From: Candidatus Phaeomarinibacter sp.
GTDB taxonomy: Bacteria > Pseudomonadota > Alphaproteobacteria > CGMCC-115125
Length of the DNA stretch: 18,890 nt
Direction of reading: 5' to 3'
Assembly: GCA_028279995.1 (NCBI GenBank)
Contig: JANQMQ010000465.1
Coordinates: 1 to 18,890, forward strand
Part shown: piece by piece, positions 8,079-16,218 of the stretch
How the letters are laid out: each line of letters opens with the position of its first letter
How positions within the stretch are numbered: the first letter of the stretch is position 1
Position numbers and translations under genes: made by a program
Notes under the pieces: generated by a model
What the model saw: the letters and a program-made list of their open reading frames with translations, nothing else
The model's database searches: none
What the model was told of the DNA's origin: nothing

Positions 8079-8532
8079 GTTCCGCATTGCTCCTGCTGGG
8101 GTTGCCGACATTGAAGAAGTGGCCTCACTGCTGCGCGATGTTGACCGAGAAGAAATCAATGACGCGTGCGGGTCTGATCCGCTACCAGCCTTGATAGGGA
8201 GCCTGACAGCAGGGCAGGAGGTGCGTTGCTTGCGAGCGGACGGCGCTGCCGTCTGCGTTTATGGCATGACGCTAAGCCAGCATACTCCGGGGCATGGATA
8301 CCTATGGCTGGTCGGTACCGATCTTGTTGAAGAGCACTGGCGTCATTTTTTGCGGGTCAGTCACCAGCAGCTTAGAGAGCTGACCGCTGGCCTCACTCAT
8401 GTAGAGAATTGGAGTTCCGCGCGGAACTCCAGAACGATTGCCTGGCTGGAATGGCTGGGCTTCACGATAGAGCCTGCGCGCCCGTGGGGCATTCATGGTG
8501 CTTTGTTTCATCATTTTTGGAAGGAAGTCTGA
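8071..8532 (+). CDS. Internal virion protein, T7 gp13-like (GNAT-type fold), TTG start
   Basis: This 153-residue protein begins TEFRIAPAGVADIEEVASLL, a typical N-terminus of the T7 gp13-like / DUF2833 group, which resembles GNAT acetyltransferases. The C-terminal part VENWSSARNSRTIAWLEWLG followed by F carries the GNAT-like 'N-x-x-x-I-x-W-L-x-x-L-G-F'. In T7, gp13 is needed for virion morphogenesis; whether this one has any acetyl-transfer activity is unknown. The start must be TTG at 8071: an in-frame stop lies at 8059-8061, there is no ATG or GTG between it and 8071, and the conserved N-terminus begins right there. The start lies inside the preceding gene (eight-base overlap), so initiation probably depends on coupling. 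A 22-base perfect palindrome lies inside the gene at 8410-8431. Confidence 0.83.
   Translation: MTEFRIAPAGVADIEEVASLLRDVDREEINDACGSDPLPALIGSLTAGQEVRCLRADGAAVCVYGMTLSQHTPGHGYLWLVGTDLVEEHWRHFLRVSHQQLRELTAGLTHVENWSSARNSRTIAWLEWLGFTIEPARPWGIHGALFHHFWKEV
8410..8431. repeat. 22-base perfect palindrome inside the gp13-like gene
   Basis: The arm TGGAGTTCCGC (8410-8420) is followed directly by its exact reverse complement GCGGAACTCCA (8421-8431), with no spacer. It encodes W114 to S120 of the gp13-like protein. In RNA the innermost pairs would open to form a loop, leaving an eight- to nine-pair hairpin. Confidence 0.9.
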
Positions 8533-9047
8533 TGTGCATTGATCCGTTGACGGCAATCACACTTGGATCCGCGGTTCTTGGCGGTGTTTCGTCTTTCAGC
8601 CAGTCATCGGCGGCGCGCGATCAGGCAAACTACCAGGCTGCCGTACAGCGAAATAACGAGATCATTTCGGAGCAGCGTGCCAGGACAGTTGAGCGCAAGG
8701 GGCGTGAAGAAGAACGGCTGCACCGCAGGCAGGTGGCCCAACTCAAGGGGCGCCAGCTGGTGTCGCTGGCAGGCTCGGGTGTTGATGTGACAACCGGGGA
8801 CTCTGTTGACCTTCTGGCAGAGACGGCAGAGCTGGGTGAGCGTGATGTCCACAAGATTCGGGAGAACACGCAACAAGCTGCCTATGACGAGCGCTTGAAC
8901 GCCCTGAGCTTCCGCAATGAGGCGCGTCTGTACGATGCCAAGGCCGCAAATGAGAACCCGCTGTTGGCTGGGACTACATCGCTTCTGACCGGGGCCGCGC
9001 CTATTGCGTCCAAGTGGTTCAGCAAGTCCGGCAAAAAGGCAGCCTGA
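8532..9047 (+). CDS. Internal virion protein, T7 gp14-like (ejection protein)
   Basis: From the ATG at 8532 the product is 171 residues. It opens MCIDPLTAITLGSAVLGGVS with a short hydrophobic stretch, then a long basic helical part rich in Gln, Arg and Glu ('ERKGREEERLHRRQVAQLKG', about residues 56-75), then 'SLAGSGVDVTTGDSVDLLAE', which is typical of the T7 gp14 family. Gp14 homologues leave the virion during infection and help form the channel across the outer membrane. The TGATG junction with the previous gene and an AAGGAAG ribosome site at 8521-8527, four bases upstream, decide this start over the longer open frame beginning at 8409. Its stop overlaps the next start in the same way (9045-9049). 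Position third in the gp13-gp16 block supports the assignment. Confidence 0.88.
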   Translation: MCIDPLTAITLGSAVLGGVSSFSQSSAARDQANYQAAVQRNNEIISEQRARTVERKGREEERLHRRQVAQLKGRQLVSLAGSGVDVTTGDSVDLLAETAELGERDVHKIRENTQQAAYDERLNALSFRNEARLYDAKAANENPLLAGTTSLLTGAAPIASKWFSKSGKKAA

Positions 9048-11212
9048 TGGCCACAGTTCCCAAAGCCTTTGAAAGTGGTCTGGGACAACAGACTACAGAC
9101 GGTGCGCGCTCGCCGTTTCAGCGCACGTCTGCGCCTATCTCTGCGTTTCAGAGTGGGGGGACAGACGGACTTGCAGATCTAGGCAACGCAGCCAGCCAAA
9201 TGGCTCTTCGGGTGAAAGCCCAGAATGATGAAGCGGCTTTGAATGCGCTTCAGACGGAGCTTGATGATTGGGAAACCACAAATGTTGTTGATGCTCAGTC
9301 CGGCGTCTTCAGCCGCAAGGGCAACATTGCCGGGATTACAGGTGAGACGAACGGCCTGTTTTCGGAGGCGTTCGGCGACAACCGGTTGCAGGACTTCGAT
9401 GGCGAGTCACTAGAACAGGCTCGCGCGCTCATTCAACGCAAGCGGAACCAGATCACGCGGTCTGTAACCCGCTATGAGGCGAGGGAAGTAGACGCCTATC
9501 AGACGAGCCAGTTCCGGGCGGTGGTGGAAGGTGCCGAACTGGCTAGTCAGACATTCTTCAATGATCCGGAGCGGTTGACTGAAGAGTTCATGCTTGTACG
9601 AGACGCAATCGCCGGTCGGGTTGCCGCCGGCCAGATGAGCGGCGAGGAGGGCGACGTTGCGGCTAAGCAATTCCGGCAGGCCCAGCTTCTTGGAGCTGGG
9701 GAAAGCTGGGTACGCCATGACCTCCAAGGTGCGCGGCGGTTCCTTGACGAGAACCGAGACGAACTGGGTGCCGCCAATACGGCAAGGCTTGAGGATAAGA
9801 TCGGTCGGGAGCAAAGAGCACGTGAGGCCCAGTGGCGGGCGCAGGTAGCGAGAACACAGTCGATTGCCGCGGCAGAGCTTGATGTGGCCATTCAGGAAGG
9901 GCGAGCCGGCCAGGACGACATTGATGCCGCCTATGAAAACGGGACGATATCTCCAAGCGCGTGGGCGTCACGCCGTCGCCAACTGGAAGCGGCGGATGAA
10001 AAGGCTGCGAAGGAACGTGAGCCTTTCGAGATGCTTGAATTGGGTGCGCCGCTTGACCCCTCGAATAAGGATCATCGCGATGCGGTCGGTGATTTGTTCG
10101 AGACGGGAGGTGGGCGAGAGGCTGTTATAGGCCTGACACCGGAGGGCGCCACTTTCGCAACTGGATTGGCAGCAGAAAGCGGCATTGTGCCAGATGATGT
10201 CATTGGCTTCGTTCGTGGTGCAATTGCTTCCGGTACGGATCAGCAACGTCAGTATGCCTATGACCTGATTGGGCGACTGGATGAAGAGGCTCCGGATGCG
10301 CTCAAGCGTGCCCTCAATACGAGTGAGCTGTCGGAGGCCGCTACATACCTGAAGCTCACCACTGCTGGCATGGCAGACAATCAGGCCATGGAAACAATCA
10401 GTGCCAATCGCGCTCTAGACGATGAGGGCAGGGCCAAGCGGCGCACGGCGGCGGCCAAGCTGTTCGAAGACATTCACATTACGAGTGAGTTCTTTGACCC
10501 AGGCTATTTTGTGTGGGAGCCGGATATGCCCGAATTCGTGCCCTTGTCGGATTCCATTGCATCAGATGCGCAGGCCGTATTCATCGAGACATATGTGCGC
10601 ACGGGCGATGAGGACGTTGCCAAGGCCGCAACCTCGGATGTGCTCAACAAAACCTACGGCCCCTCAGAGGTCACGGGTAGCCGCACGCTTACGCAGTACC
10701 CGCCCGAGAACTTCTACTCCATTCCGGGTATCGACAACGACTGGATGGAACAACAGCTTAGAGAGGATGTTCTCGCCATCAACCCGGATGCGGAAGGCCA
10801 GCGGATAGAGGTCGTGCCCACCCCACGCACCGCGGCAGATGTTCAGGCCGGGCGCCCTCCGCGCTACCAGGTTCTTGTGCAGGACGAGAACGGTGTCTTC
10901 GAGCCGGTGCTTGATGAGAACAACAACGTGATGGACTACCGTTGGGACCCTACCCCGATTGTTGAGCGGCGTAAGGCGGAATTGACTGAGACCCGCGAGG
11001 TCATTGTCGAAAGTGAACAACGCGCGCCACACACGCTCCTACGCAGGGCGATGGGACTGGACGCGCCGACGGCGGATGACCCGTCGCGCATCCGGCGCGC
11101 GCTTCATTTGCCCGACCCTGACAGTGACTTCGAGATTCCGGCAAAACCTCTGGCGGAAGATACCATTGCTGCGACGCCCGAAATAGGCCTCGGTGTTGAG
11201 GGGAACAACTAA
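9047..11212 (+). CDS. Internal virion protein, T7 gp15-like (ejection protein)
   Basis: From the ATG at 9047 the protein is 721 residues, near the length of T7 gp15 (747). It begins MATVPKAFESGLGQQTTDG, and residues about 57-130 contain MALRVKAQNDEAALNALQTE, a pattern common at the start of podophage internal core proteins. Most of the rest is predicted helical and charged (Glu, Arg, Ala, Gln), with no signal peptide, membrane segment or recognisable enzyme motif. The assignment rests on size, composition and place between gp14- and gp16-like genes. Such proteins form the periplasmic part of the T7-type ejection tube. An open frame begins 33 bases earlier (9014), but the TGATG overlap and the conserved-looking N-terminus favour 9047. 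Its TAA overlaps the next ATG (TAATG at 11210-11214). Confidence 0.82.
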   Translation: MATVPKAFESGLGQQTTDGARSPFQRTSAPISAFQSGGTDGLADLGNAASQMALRVKAQNDEAALNALQTELDDWETTNVVDAQSGVFSRKGNIAGITGETNGLFSEAFGDNRLQDFDGESLEQARALIQRKRNQITRSVTRYEAREVDAYQTSQFRAVVEGAELASQTFFNDPERLTEEFMLVRDAIAGRVAAGQMSGEEGDVAAKQFRQAQLLGAGESWVRHDLQGARRFLDENRDELGAANTARLEDKIGREQRAREAQWRAQVARTQSIAAAELDVAIQEGRAGQDDIDAAYENGTISPSAWASRRRQLEAADEKAAKEREPFEMLELGAPLDPSNKDHRDAVGDLFETGGGREAVIGLTPEGATFATGLAAESGIVPDDVIGFVRGAIASGTDQQRQYAYDLIGRLDEEAPDALKRALNTSELSEAATYLKLTTAGMADNQAMETISANRALDDEGRAKRRTAAAKLFEDIHITSEFFDPGYFVWEPDMPEFVPLSDSIASDAQAVFIETYVRTGDEDVAKAATSDVLNKTYGPSEVTGSRTLTQYPPENFYSIPGIDNDWMEQQLREDVLAINPDAEGQRIEVVPTPRTAADVQAGRPPRYQVLVQDENGVFEPVLDENNNVMDYRWDPTPIVERRKAELTETREVIVESEQRAPHTLLRRAMGLDAPTADDPSRIRRALHLPDPDSDFEIPAKPLAEDTIAATPEIGLGVEGNN

Positions 11213-14200
11213 TGCCGTTTGAGGTTGCCGAACGCCGCATCAATCCGGTGTTCGCCATTCCGGATCGGAAGCGGGAGCGCGTTGAGGCACCCAATTTTCT
11301 GGACGAAACGATTCCAGCTGCCTTGCGTATTGAGAACCCGGTCGGCTCCCTGGTAGCCCAGCAGGGTCGTGGAGTCCGGTTTCCCCTTGACCCTGACTTC
11401 AACCCTCTTGAAGACGTGACGGGATATGAAGGCTACGAGGATCTGTTTGTAGAGGCCAAGAACGCAGACCATCTGGCCGCCATTAAGTCGGACATAGATC
11501 GAGAGACCAAGGACCGCGCTACGATAGCAGCAGCGGGTACGGCGGGCGACGCCGCGGCCCTTGCGGCAGGTCTGGTTGATCCGATGAATCTGCTTCCGGG
11601 CGGTGTGGTCTACAAGGGAGGTAAGTTGGGCTTTACCGTCGCTAAGACAGCTGCTTCAACAGCAGCGGCGGGCACTGCGTCCGTAGCAGCTTCTGAGGTT
11701 GCATTGCATGCAACGCAAAACCTACGGACGGCAGAAGAAAGCGCCGTTGCGATTGGCGTTGGGACACTGCTGGCCGGGACCATTGGCGGGGCTATTTCTG
11801 CGTGGGGTGGTCGCCGGGCTCTAAACGAACTATCCGAGAAGGTCTCACGGGACTTCGAGCGGGCTGTGCCTGACGGTCGCCCGACACCGGAAGATATCGC
11901 TGCGGCGTCTGCTGATCTGTCTGCCGCTCGTGTGCCCCAGACCACCCTTGAGGACGAAAGTCTGGTGGGCGCGCTGGGGTTAGAGAAGCTGACACGCGGC
12001 TTGAACCCGGTCCTGCGGTTGGCCCAATCACCTTCAAAGAAGGTCCGGGAGGTCTCGCAGGGGCTGATTGAAAGCCCGCTGTATGTGAACAAGAACCTGG
12101 AGGGCGTGGCGTCTGAACAGGCCGTAGAGACGCTGGCCAAAGAACACCGTGCCAGGCTGTTCCGGGCCGTTTCGGCTAACAGGGATGCTTACAGGGCGCA
12201 TCGTGAGCAGGGCGGTGCACTGGGGAAAAGAGAGTTCGCAGAAGAAGTCGGGCGAGCGTTGCGGCGCGGTGATACCTCGGATGTTCCCGGCGTAGAAGCG
12301 GCCGCGCGGGCATATCGCTCAGAACTCTATGATCCGCTGAAAGATGCAGCGATCAAAGAAGGTCTGTTGCCGGAGGGTGTAGAGCCAGACACGGCTGTTT
12401 CCTATCTGTCCCGCCTGTACAATCGCGAGCGCATTGTCGCGCGTGAGGATGAGTTCCGGGCGGTAATCCGTGAATGGTCGATTGAAAAAGCCCAGCAGGC
12501 TATTCGTGCTGAGCGCGCGCCGCTGGCGCGAGCCGTCAACAACATTCGGTCTGAAATTGATGAATTACGCGTGGCGCAGGAACGCGACCTTGTTGCTGCG
12601 GATCGCCCAAGCGACGAGGAACTACCGGAGGGCGTGACCGCGGATGATGTGCGCGCCGCGATAGGTTTGGTTCAGCAGGGCGCGCCGCCCAGACCACAAT
12701 CACTTACGCAGTTTCTTGCGGGGAAGGGTGGTCTGAAGGAGTTGAAGGGCGAGTTGGCGGCCATTGGTATCACCAACCGCACGCGGCCCGGATTCGTCAG
12801 AAAGCAGGACGGCCTTGATCTGGATGATGCAGCGTTCCTGGCATGGGAGGAAGGCTTCATCCGCACCCCCGAGCGTCCAACGGTTCGCGAGTTTTTGAGT
12901 GTTCTGGATGACGACTTCAACCAGCGCATCCTATCTGTGCGGCAGGTCGATGATGATGCGGCGCGGGCCTTGGAAGAGTTCGAGGATATCCGCCGCTCTC
13001 TGGATGAGTTGGGTGTGGATTTTGCCAATGCGCAAAGTCCTCTACGCCGCCGCGTCGGTGTATCTGAAGAGATGCAGGCAATCATCGCGCGTGCGAATAC
13101 GCTACGCAGTGAGCGCCGTGCTCAAAAGATTCAGGACCTTGAGCTGCGTCTAACCCGCGCGGAGGCGGAGGCAAACATTGAGGTTGATCCAAAGTTCGAC
13201 CTTGAGGAATACGCAGAAGAGATTGCAGATAGCGTAATAGCCAAGCTGAAGGTATATGACGCCCAAACGCAGCCCATGAGAATTGCAGTGGCGGAACGGG
13301 GGCCTCTTGCAGAGCGGGTGTTTGATATCCCGGATGAGCGTATCGAGGACTTTCTTGAAAGCGATGCGGATCTGATCGCCCAACGCTATGAACGGGTCAT
13401 GTCGGCGGATATCGAGCTGCAACGCAAGTTCGGCTCGACCACGATGCAGGAGCAGCTTGACGACATAAACACTGAATATGCCGACATGGCCAAGGTAGCC
13501 ACGACTGAGAAGGGACGCCGCGCGTTGGAGAAGGCCCGGCGCGAGGATATCCGTGATATCGAGGCCATGCGCGACCTCATACGCGGCACCTACCGCCATT
13601 CATCCTTTGATGACCCATCTGCCACCTTTGCACGCGTTCAGCGCGTCGCCCGTGACATGCGTTACATGGCACTGCTTGGTGGTGTCACAATCTCTAGCTT
13701 TCCCGACATTGCGCGTCCGGTGATGACGGCGGGGCTCTACAATGCATTTGCTCATGGGTTCGTGCCGTTTGTAACGAGCATGAAAGCCCGCAAGATGGTG
13801 AAGGCTGAAGCGCAGCTTGCTGGCCAGGTGACCGAACGTGTCCTGCAGGGCCGCGTGGCGGCACTGGCGGAGCTGGCTGATCCCTATGCACACGGTACGG
13901 CCTTCGAGCGGTTTGTCTCCAACTCTGCGCGGGTGTTCAGCAACCTCAACCTGCTGAACTACTGGAATGACACGATGAAACAGATCGCGTCGGGCGTCAC
14001 CATGTCCAGGCTGGTGGATTTGTCTCGTAGGTACAGCAAGATCAAGCCCAAGGATAAATCCTATCTGTCGTTTCTTGGTATTGATGAGGTGCTGGCCGGA
14101 CGCATTGCCAAACAATTCAAGAAGCACGGGGATACCGAAGGTGGTGTGCGCATTGCCAACAGCGATATGTGGGACGATGAGGTAGCAACCCGCGCCTTCC

Positions 14201-14805
14201 GTGCCGCTATCAACAAGGATGTGGATTCTACAATTGTTACGCCGGGTGTGGGCGACAAACCCATCTTTATGAACACCGAGCTGGGGCGCACGGTCGGCCA
14301 GTTCAAGAGCTTCATGTTTGCGGCTAACCAGCGTGTGATGTTGCGCGCGGCCCAAAGGCAGGACAAGGGAACCGCAGCCGGCATGGCCATGATGGTCGCC
14401 ATGGGCGCGATGGTCTACTGGCTCAAGACGCTGCAGCATGACCCTAAGAAACTGTCTGATGATCCGCGAGTGTGGCTGGCGGAAGGCCTCGACCGTTCGG
14501 GACTTATTCCCGTCATGATGGAAGCAAACAACATTGCGGAGAAAGTCGGCTTCCCGCTTACTTTCCGATCTTTATCAGGTGGTGGAGTAGCGAGCCGCTA
14601 TGCCTCACGTTCATTGCCGGAAGCCTTGCTGGGGCCGTCTCTTGGTCAGACAACCGACCTGGCTTTGACATTGCGTGCGATTTTTGCCGGTGAGGCGAGC
14701 GAAAGCGATATCAGCGCGTTCCGCCGTTTGCTCCCATTCCAAAACCTATTTTACATTCGTGGGCTTTTCGACGTGATGCAGGATTCTGTCACTAATGATG
14801 ACTAG
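11212..14805 (+). CDS. Large internal virion protein, T7 gp16-like, without a visible transglycosylase domain
   Basis: This is a 1197-residue protein, last and largest of the ejection block. The N-terminus (PFEVAERRINPVFAIPDRKR) is followed by an Ala/Gly-rich hydrophobic region (about residues 100-200, including 'VAIGVGTLLAGTIGGAISAW') that could enter a membrane. A long charged helical part follows (about 300-800). Near the C-terminus are 'MALLGGVTISSFPDIARPVM' (about 817-836), 'NLLNYWNDTMKQIASGVTMS' and 'GMAMMVAMGAMVYWLKTLQH' (about 1055-1074), typical of the C-terminal part of podophage ejection proteins. T7 gp16 carries a lytic transglycosylase at its N-terminus. I find no such ES-type catalytic segment here, so wall degradation may be done elsewhere. 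The final 11 bases overlap the next gene. The assignment is mostly by size, order and C-terminal character. Confidence 0.82.
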   Translation: MPFEVAERRINPVFAIPDRKRERVEAPNFLDETIPAALRIENPVGSLVAQQGRGVRFPLDPDFNPLEDVTGYEGYEDLFVEAKNADHLAAIKSDIDRETKDRATIAAAGTAGDAAALAAGLVDPMNLLPGGVVYKGGKLGFTVAKTAASTAAAGTASVAASEVALHATQNLRTAEESAVAIGVGTLLAGTIGGAISAWGGRRALNELSEKVSRDFERAVPDGRPTPEDIAAASADLSAARVPQTTLEDESLVGALGLEKLTRGLNPVLRLAQSPSKKVREVSQGLIESPLYVNKNLEGVASEQAVETLAKEHRARLFRAVSANRDAYRAHREQGGALGKREFAEEVGRALRRGDTSDVPGVEAAARAYRSELYDPLKDAAIKEGLLPEGVEPDTAVSYLSRLYNRERIVAREDEFRAVIREWSIEKAQQAIRAERAPLARAVNNIRSEIDELRVAQERDLVAADRPSDEELPEGVTADDVRAAIGLVQQGAPPRPQSLTQFLAGKGGLKELKGELAAIGITNRTRPGFVRKQDGLDLDDAAFLAWEEGFIRTPERPTVREFLSVLDDDFNQRILSVRQVDDDAARALEEFEDIRRSLDELGVDFANAQSPLRRRVGVSEEMQAIIARANTLRSERRAQKIQDLELRLTRAEAEANIEVDPKFDLEEYAEEIADSVIAKLKVYDAQTQPMRIAVAERGPLAERVFDIPDERIEDFLESDADLIAQRYERVMSADIELQRKFGSTTMQEQLDDINTEYADMAKVATTEKGRRALEKARREDIRDIEAMRDLIRGTYRHSSFDDPSATFARVQRVARDMRYMALLGGVTISSFPDIARPVMTAGLYNAFAHGFVPFVTSMKARKMVKAEAQLAGQVTERVLQGRVAALAELADPYAHGTAFERFVSNSARVFSNLNLLNYWNDTMKQIASGVTMSRLVDLSRRYSKIKPKDKSYLSFLGIDEVLAGRIAKQFKKHGDTEGGVRIANSDMWDDEVATRAFRAAINKDVDSTIVTPGVGDKPIFMNTELGRTVGQFKSFMFAANQRVMLRAAQRQDKGTAAGMAMMVAMGAMVYWLKTLQHDPKKLSDDPRVWLAEGLDRSGLIPVMMEANNIAEKVGFPLTFRSLSGGGVASRYASRSLPEALLGPSLGQTTDLALTLRAIFAGEASESDISAFRRLLPFQNLFYIRGLFDVMQDSVTNDD
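11678..11730. repeat. Nested inverted repeat inside the gp16-like gene
   Basis: Outer arms CGTCCGTAG (11678-11686) and CTACGGACG (11722-11730) are exact reverse complements. Between them lies the perfect ten-base palindrome TTGCATGCAA (11704-11713), flanked after one mismatch by four further pairs (TTGC 11699-11702 with GCAA 11715-11718). It lies in the alanine-rich hydrophobic part of the gene and may be chance from repetitive codon use. Confidence 0.5.
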
Positions 14806-15106
14806 TCGGGTCAAGACAATCGCGTCGTTTGTAGCGGTGGGTATTTCGGTGCTCCTGTGGGCGCTCGCGTTTGCCGATGTTATTGACCGAGAAATGGTGC
14901 CAGTCTTTGCCGTCATCACAATCAGTCTAGGCTGGCTGGCGTGGCGAGTATCAGAGAACGCCTTTGACTGGCCTAACAAGGGCAAAGCGTCGGTCTATCT
15001 GTTCGTATGGATATTCGCAGTTGTCATCGTCGTTGGCATGACTGCGCCGGGAGGCGATTGCTTCACCGATTGGGACGGACGTTCGAACAGCGTGGTTTGT
15101 GGGTAG
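14795..15106 (+). CDS. Small membrane protein, three predicted transmembrane segments
   Basis: This 103-residue protein has three hydrophobic helices (about residues 8-28, 34-52 and 67-85) and a short acidic C-terminal tail with two cysteines (GGDCFTDWDGRSNSVVCG) that could form a disulphide if outside the cytoplasm. It starts inside the end of the gp16-like gene; two adjacent ATGs at 14795 and 14798 are both possible, with AGGA at 14780-14783. I do not recognise a family. Size and three-helix plan would suit a class I holin, and its place just before the fibre and lysis genes allows that, but the same features fit many phage membrane proteins. It pairs with the next gene, only five bases downstream. 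Confidence 0.75.
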   Translation: MMTSRVKTIASFVAVGISVLLWALAFADVIDREMVPVFAVITISLGWLAWRVSENAFDWPNKGKASVYLFVWIFAVVIVVGMTAPGGDCFTDWDGRSNSVVCG

Positions 15107-15111
15107 GGTGC

Positions 15112-15372
15112 ATGAGTTTGGTGGCTGTACTGATTGCTCAAATGCTTGACCCGGTACGCGTGCTCGCTGTCTGGCTTGTGATGTGGGCTGTTGGCGGCTG
15201 GAAGGGCGCGGTAGTTGGAATACTGGTGTCAGCGGTTGTTGCCGAGATCATTCTTGTAGCCCTTTCGACAACCCGGGAGTTTGGTCAAGGGTTGCCTACG
15301 GGCTTGGTGGCAAGTGCCTTGTTGGCTGCTATAGGCTTTGGCCTCCGCAGTATCTATCTCCGAGTACGGTAG
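15112..15372 (+). CDS. Small membrane protein, probably three transmembrane segments
   Basis: From the ATG at 15112 the protein is 86 residues, nearly all hydrophobic. Helices are likely at about 3-29 (one or two, interrupted by DPVR), 33-50 and 63-80, ending in a basic tail (RSIYLRVR). The open frame extends upstream to 15007, but that part overlaps the previous gene and reads as Cys/Arg/His-rich out-of-frame sequence, so I chose 15112, five bases after the preceding stop, with a weak AGGG at 15105-15108. No family was recognised. The positive C-terminus implies that end is cytoplasmic. It may work with its upstream neighbour as a holin/antiholin-like pair or a membrane exclusion factor; both are guesses. 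Confidence 0.65.
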   Translation: MSLVAVLIAQMLDPVRVLAVWLVMWAVGGWKGAVVGILVSAVVAEIILVALSTTREFGQGLPTGLVASALLAAIGFGLRSIYLRVR

Positions 15373-15409
15373 CGTTGTAGCGCGTCTAGACACCTAACGG
15401 TCTGCGTGA

Positions 15410-15808
15410 CTATTCGCTTGTTTCCGGACATGGGAATGCTTCGAATAGGGCGATAGCGTAGATGACGCCCGCATCCATGTGCAGTAGCTCTGGATTTTGT
15501 TCAGCGTACTTTAGGAAAATTCTTGTGTGCTGAGCGCGTGATAAGTGTGGTGGGACACACCTCAAAAAGTCTTCCGTGTTGTTTCCTACAGAGAGGCCGC
15601 TGTGGAAGCCGTCAAGCCAGCCGACACAGCGTGAGAAAGCGTAGTGGTCAGTGGTATATTCGGGCCCGCGCATACCTTGGCACAGAGCTTCCAGGTCTTG
15701 GGCGCTATCGGTGCGTCCAGCTGGGTTGTGTTGGGCATATGTTGGCGTGATTAGAAAACCAGCAAGTAGTGCCAGGCACGCGAAGAGTGAATTGTGGGCA
15801 TGTTTCAC
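15410..15808 (-). CDS. Exported Rap1a/Tai-family protein, reverse-strand accessory gene, GTG start
   Basis: This 132-residue protein has an N-terminal signal peptide (basic start KHAH, hydrophobic SLFACLALLAGFLI, likely cleavage after TYA at residue 25). The mature part has the Rap1a/Tai pattern: ALCQG with Cys43, SRCVGWLDGFHSGL with Cys61, a 'C-x-P' turn at Cys84, and NPELLHMDAGVIYAIALFEA followed by F-P-C (Cys127). Four cysteines would give two disulphides in the periplasm. The family is named for Serratia immunity proteins against type VI amidase effectors, but many members have no known partner. The GTG start has a GGGG ribosome site eight bases upstream (15817-15820). It is the last gene of a three-gene reverse cassette inside a phage late region, which suggests a moron gene protecting or changing the host envelope. 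Function beyond the fold is inference. Confidence 0.82.
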   Translation of the reverse strand: MKHAHNSLFACLALLAGFLITPTYAQHNPAGRTDSAQDLEALCQGMRGPEYTTDHYAFSRCVGWLDGFHSGLSVGNNTEDFLRCVPPHLSRAQHTRIFLKYAEQNPELLHMDAGVIYAIALFEAFPCPETSE

Positions 15809-15838
15809 TTCGCAAACCCCTTTTCTACAGGCTGCTCG

Positions 15839-16210
15839 CTAAGAGCGCATTTCAACGAACCTTACATAGTCACGTGCAATCGCAACAATGGCGTAGATCA
15901 AAGCATAGATCATGATGAGCATGTTGGCCTGAAAGAATCCGGCGGCTTCCGGCGCATCAAGCGAGACGAGTTGCCATGCCGCGTCTTTGTCACCAGCCAT
16001 GATCCAGTTGATGCTGAGCATGTTTACCAGAAAGCAAAGAAGCGGCACCAGCGCGAAGACGTAAGACATCGAGATATGGAAAAGGGTGACCCTGCTGCGT
16101 TCCAGGTGCAGGGCTCGAGATCGCCAAAGGGCCAGCGGGTAGACCACAACAAGGCTACCGACACACGCGAATATAATCCACGGCGTGGGGATCAGGATTA
16201 TCTGAGACAT
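15839..16210 (-). CDS. Small membrane protein of the reverse-strand cassette
   Basis: This 123-residue protein has three hydrophobic helices (about residues 9-28, 45-67 and 92-112), a basic loop between the first two (WRSRALHLERSR) and an Asp-rich loop between the second and third. No family was recognised. The start is supported by an AAGG ribosome site six bases upstream that overlaps the TAA stop of the preceding gene (16219-16221), so the two are translationally coupled. A 30-base gap follows to the Rap1a-like gene. By the positive-inside rule the first loop is cytoplasmic, which would put the N-terminus outside. It could form a membrane complex with the next-door membrane protein, but the role is unknown. 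Confidence 0.75.
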   Translation of the reverse strand: MSQIILIPTPWIIFACVGSLVVVYPLALWRSRALHLERSRVTLFHISMSYVFALVPLLCFLVNMLSINWIMAGDKDAAWQLVSLDAPEAAGFFQANMLIMIYALIYAIVAIARDYVRFVEMRS

Positions 16211-16218
16211 TGTTGGCC

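Noticed and set aside
13600..14439. A 279-codon open frame on the reverse strand inside the gp16-like gene
   Set aside because: It lies wholly opposite a long gene with clear family character, its translation is rich in His, Arg and Gly without domain pattern, and GC-rich coding DNA often leaves the opposite strand open.
15373..15409. A bidirectional terminator between the convergent genes
   Set aside because: The 37-base gap shows no convincing stem followed by a T-run on either strand.
15775..15808. Lipoprotein signal (LFAC) in the Rap1a-type protein
   Set aside because: The cysteine is at residue 11, before most of the hydrophobic core, whereas a lipobox cysteine follows it. A normal signal peptide with cleavage after TYA fits better.
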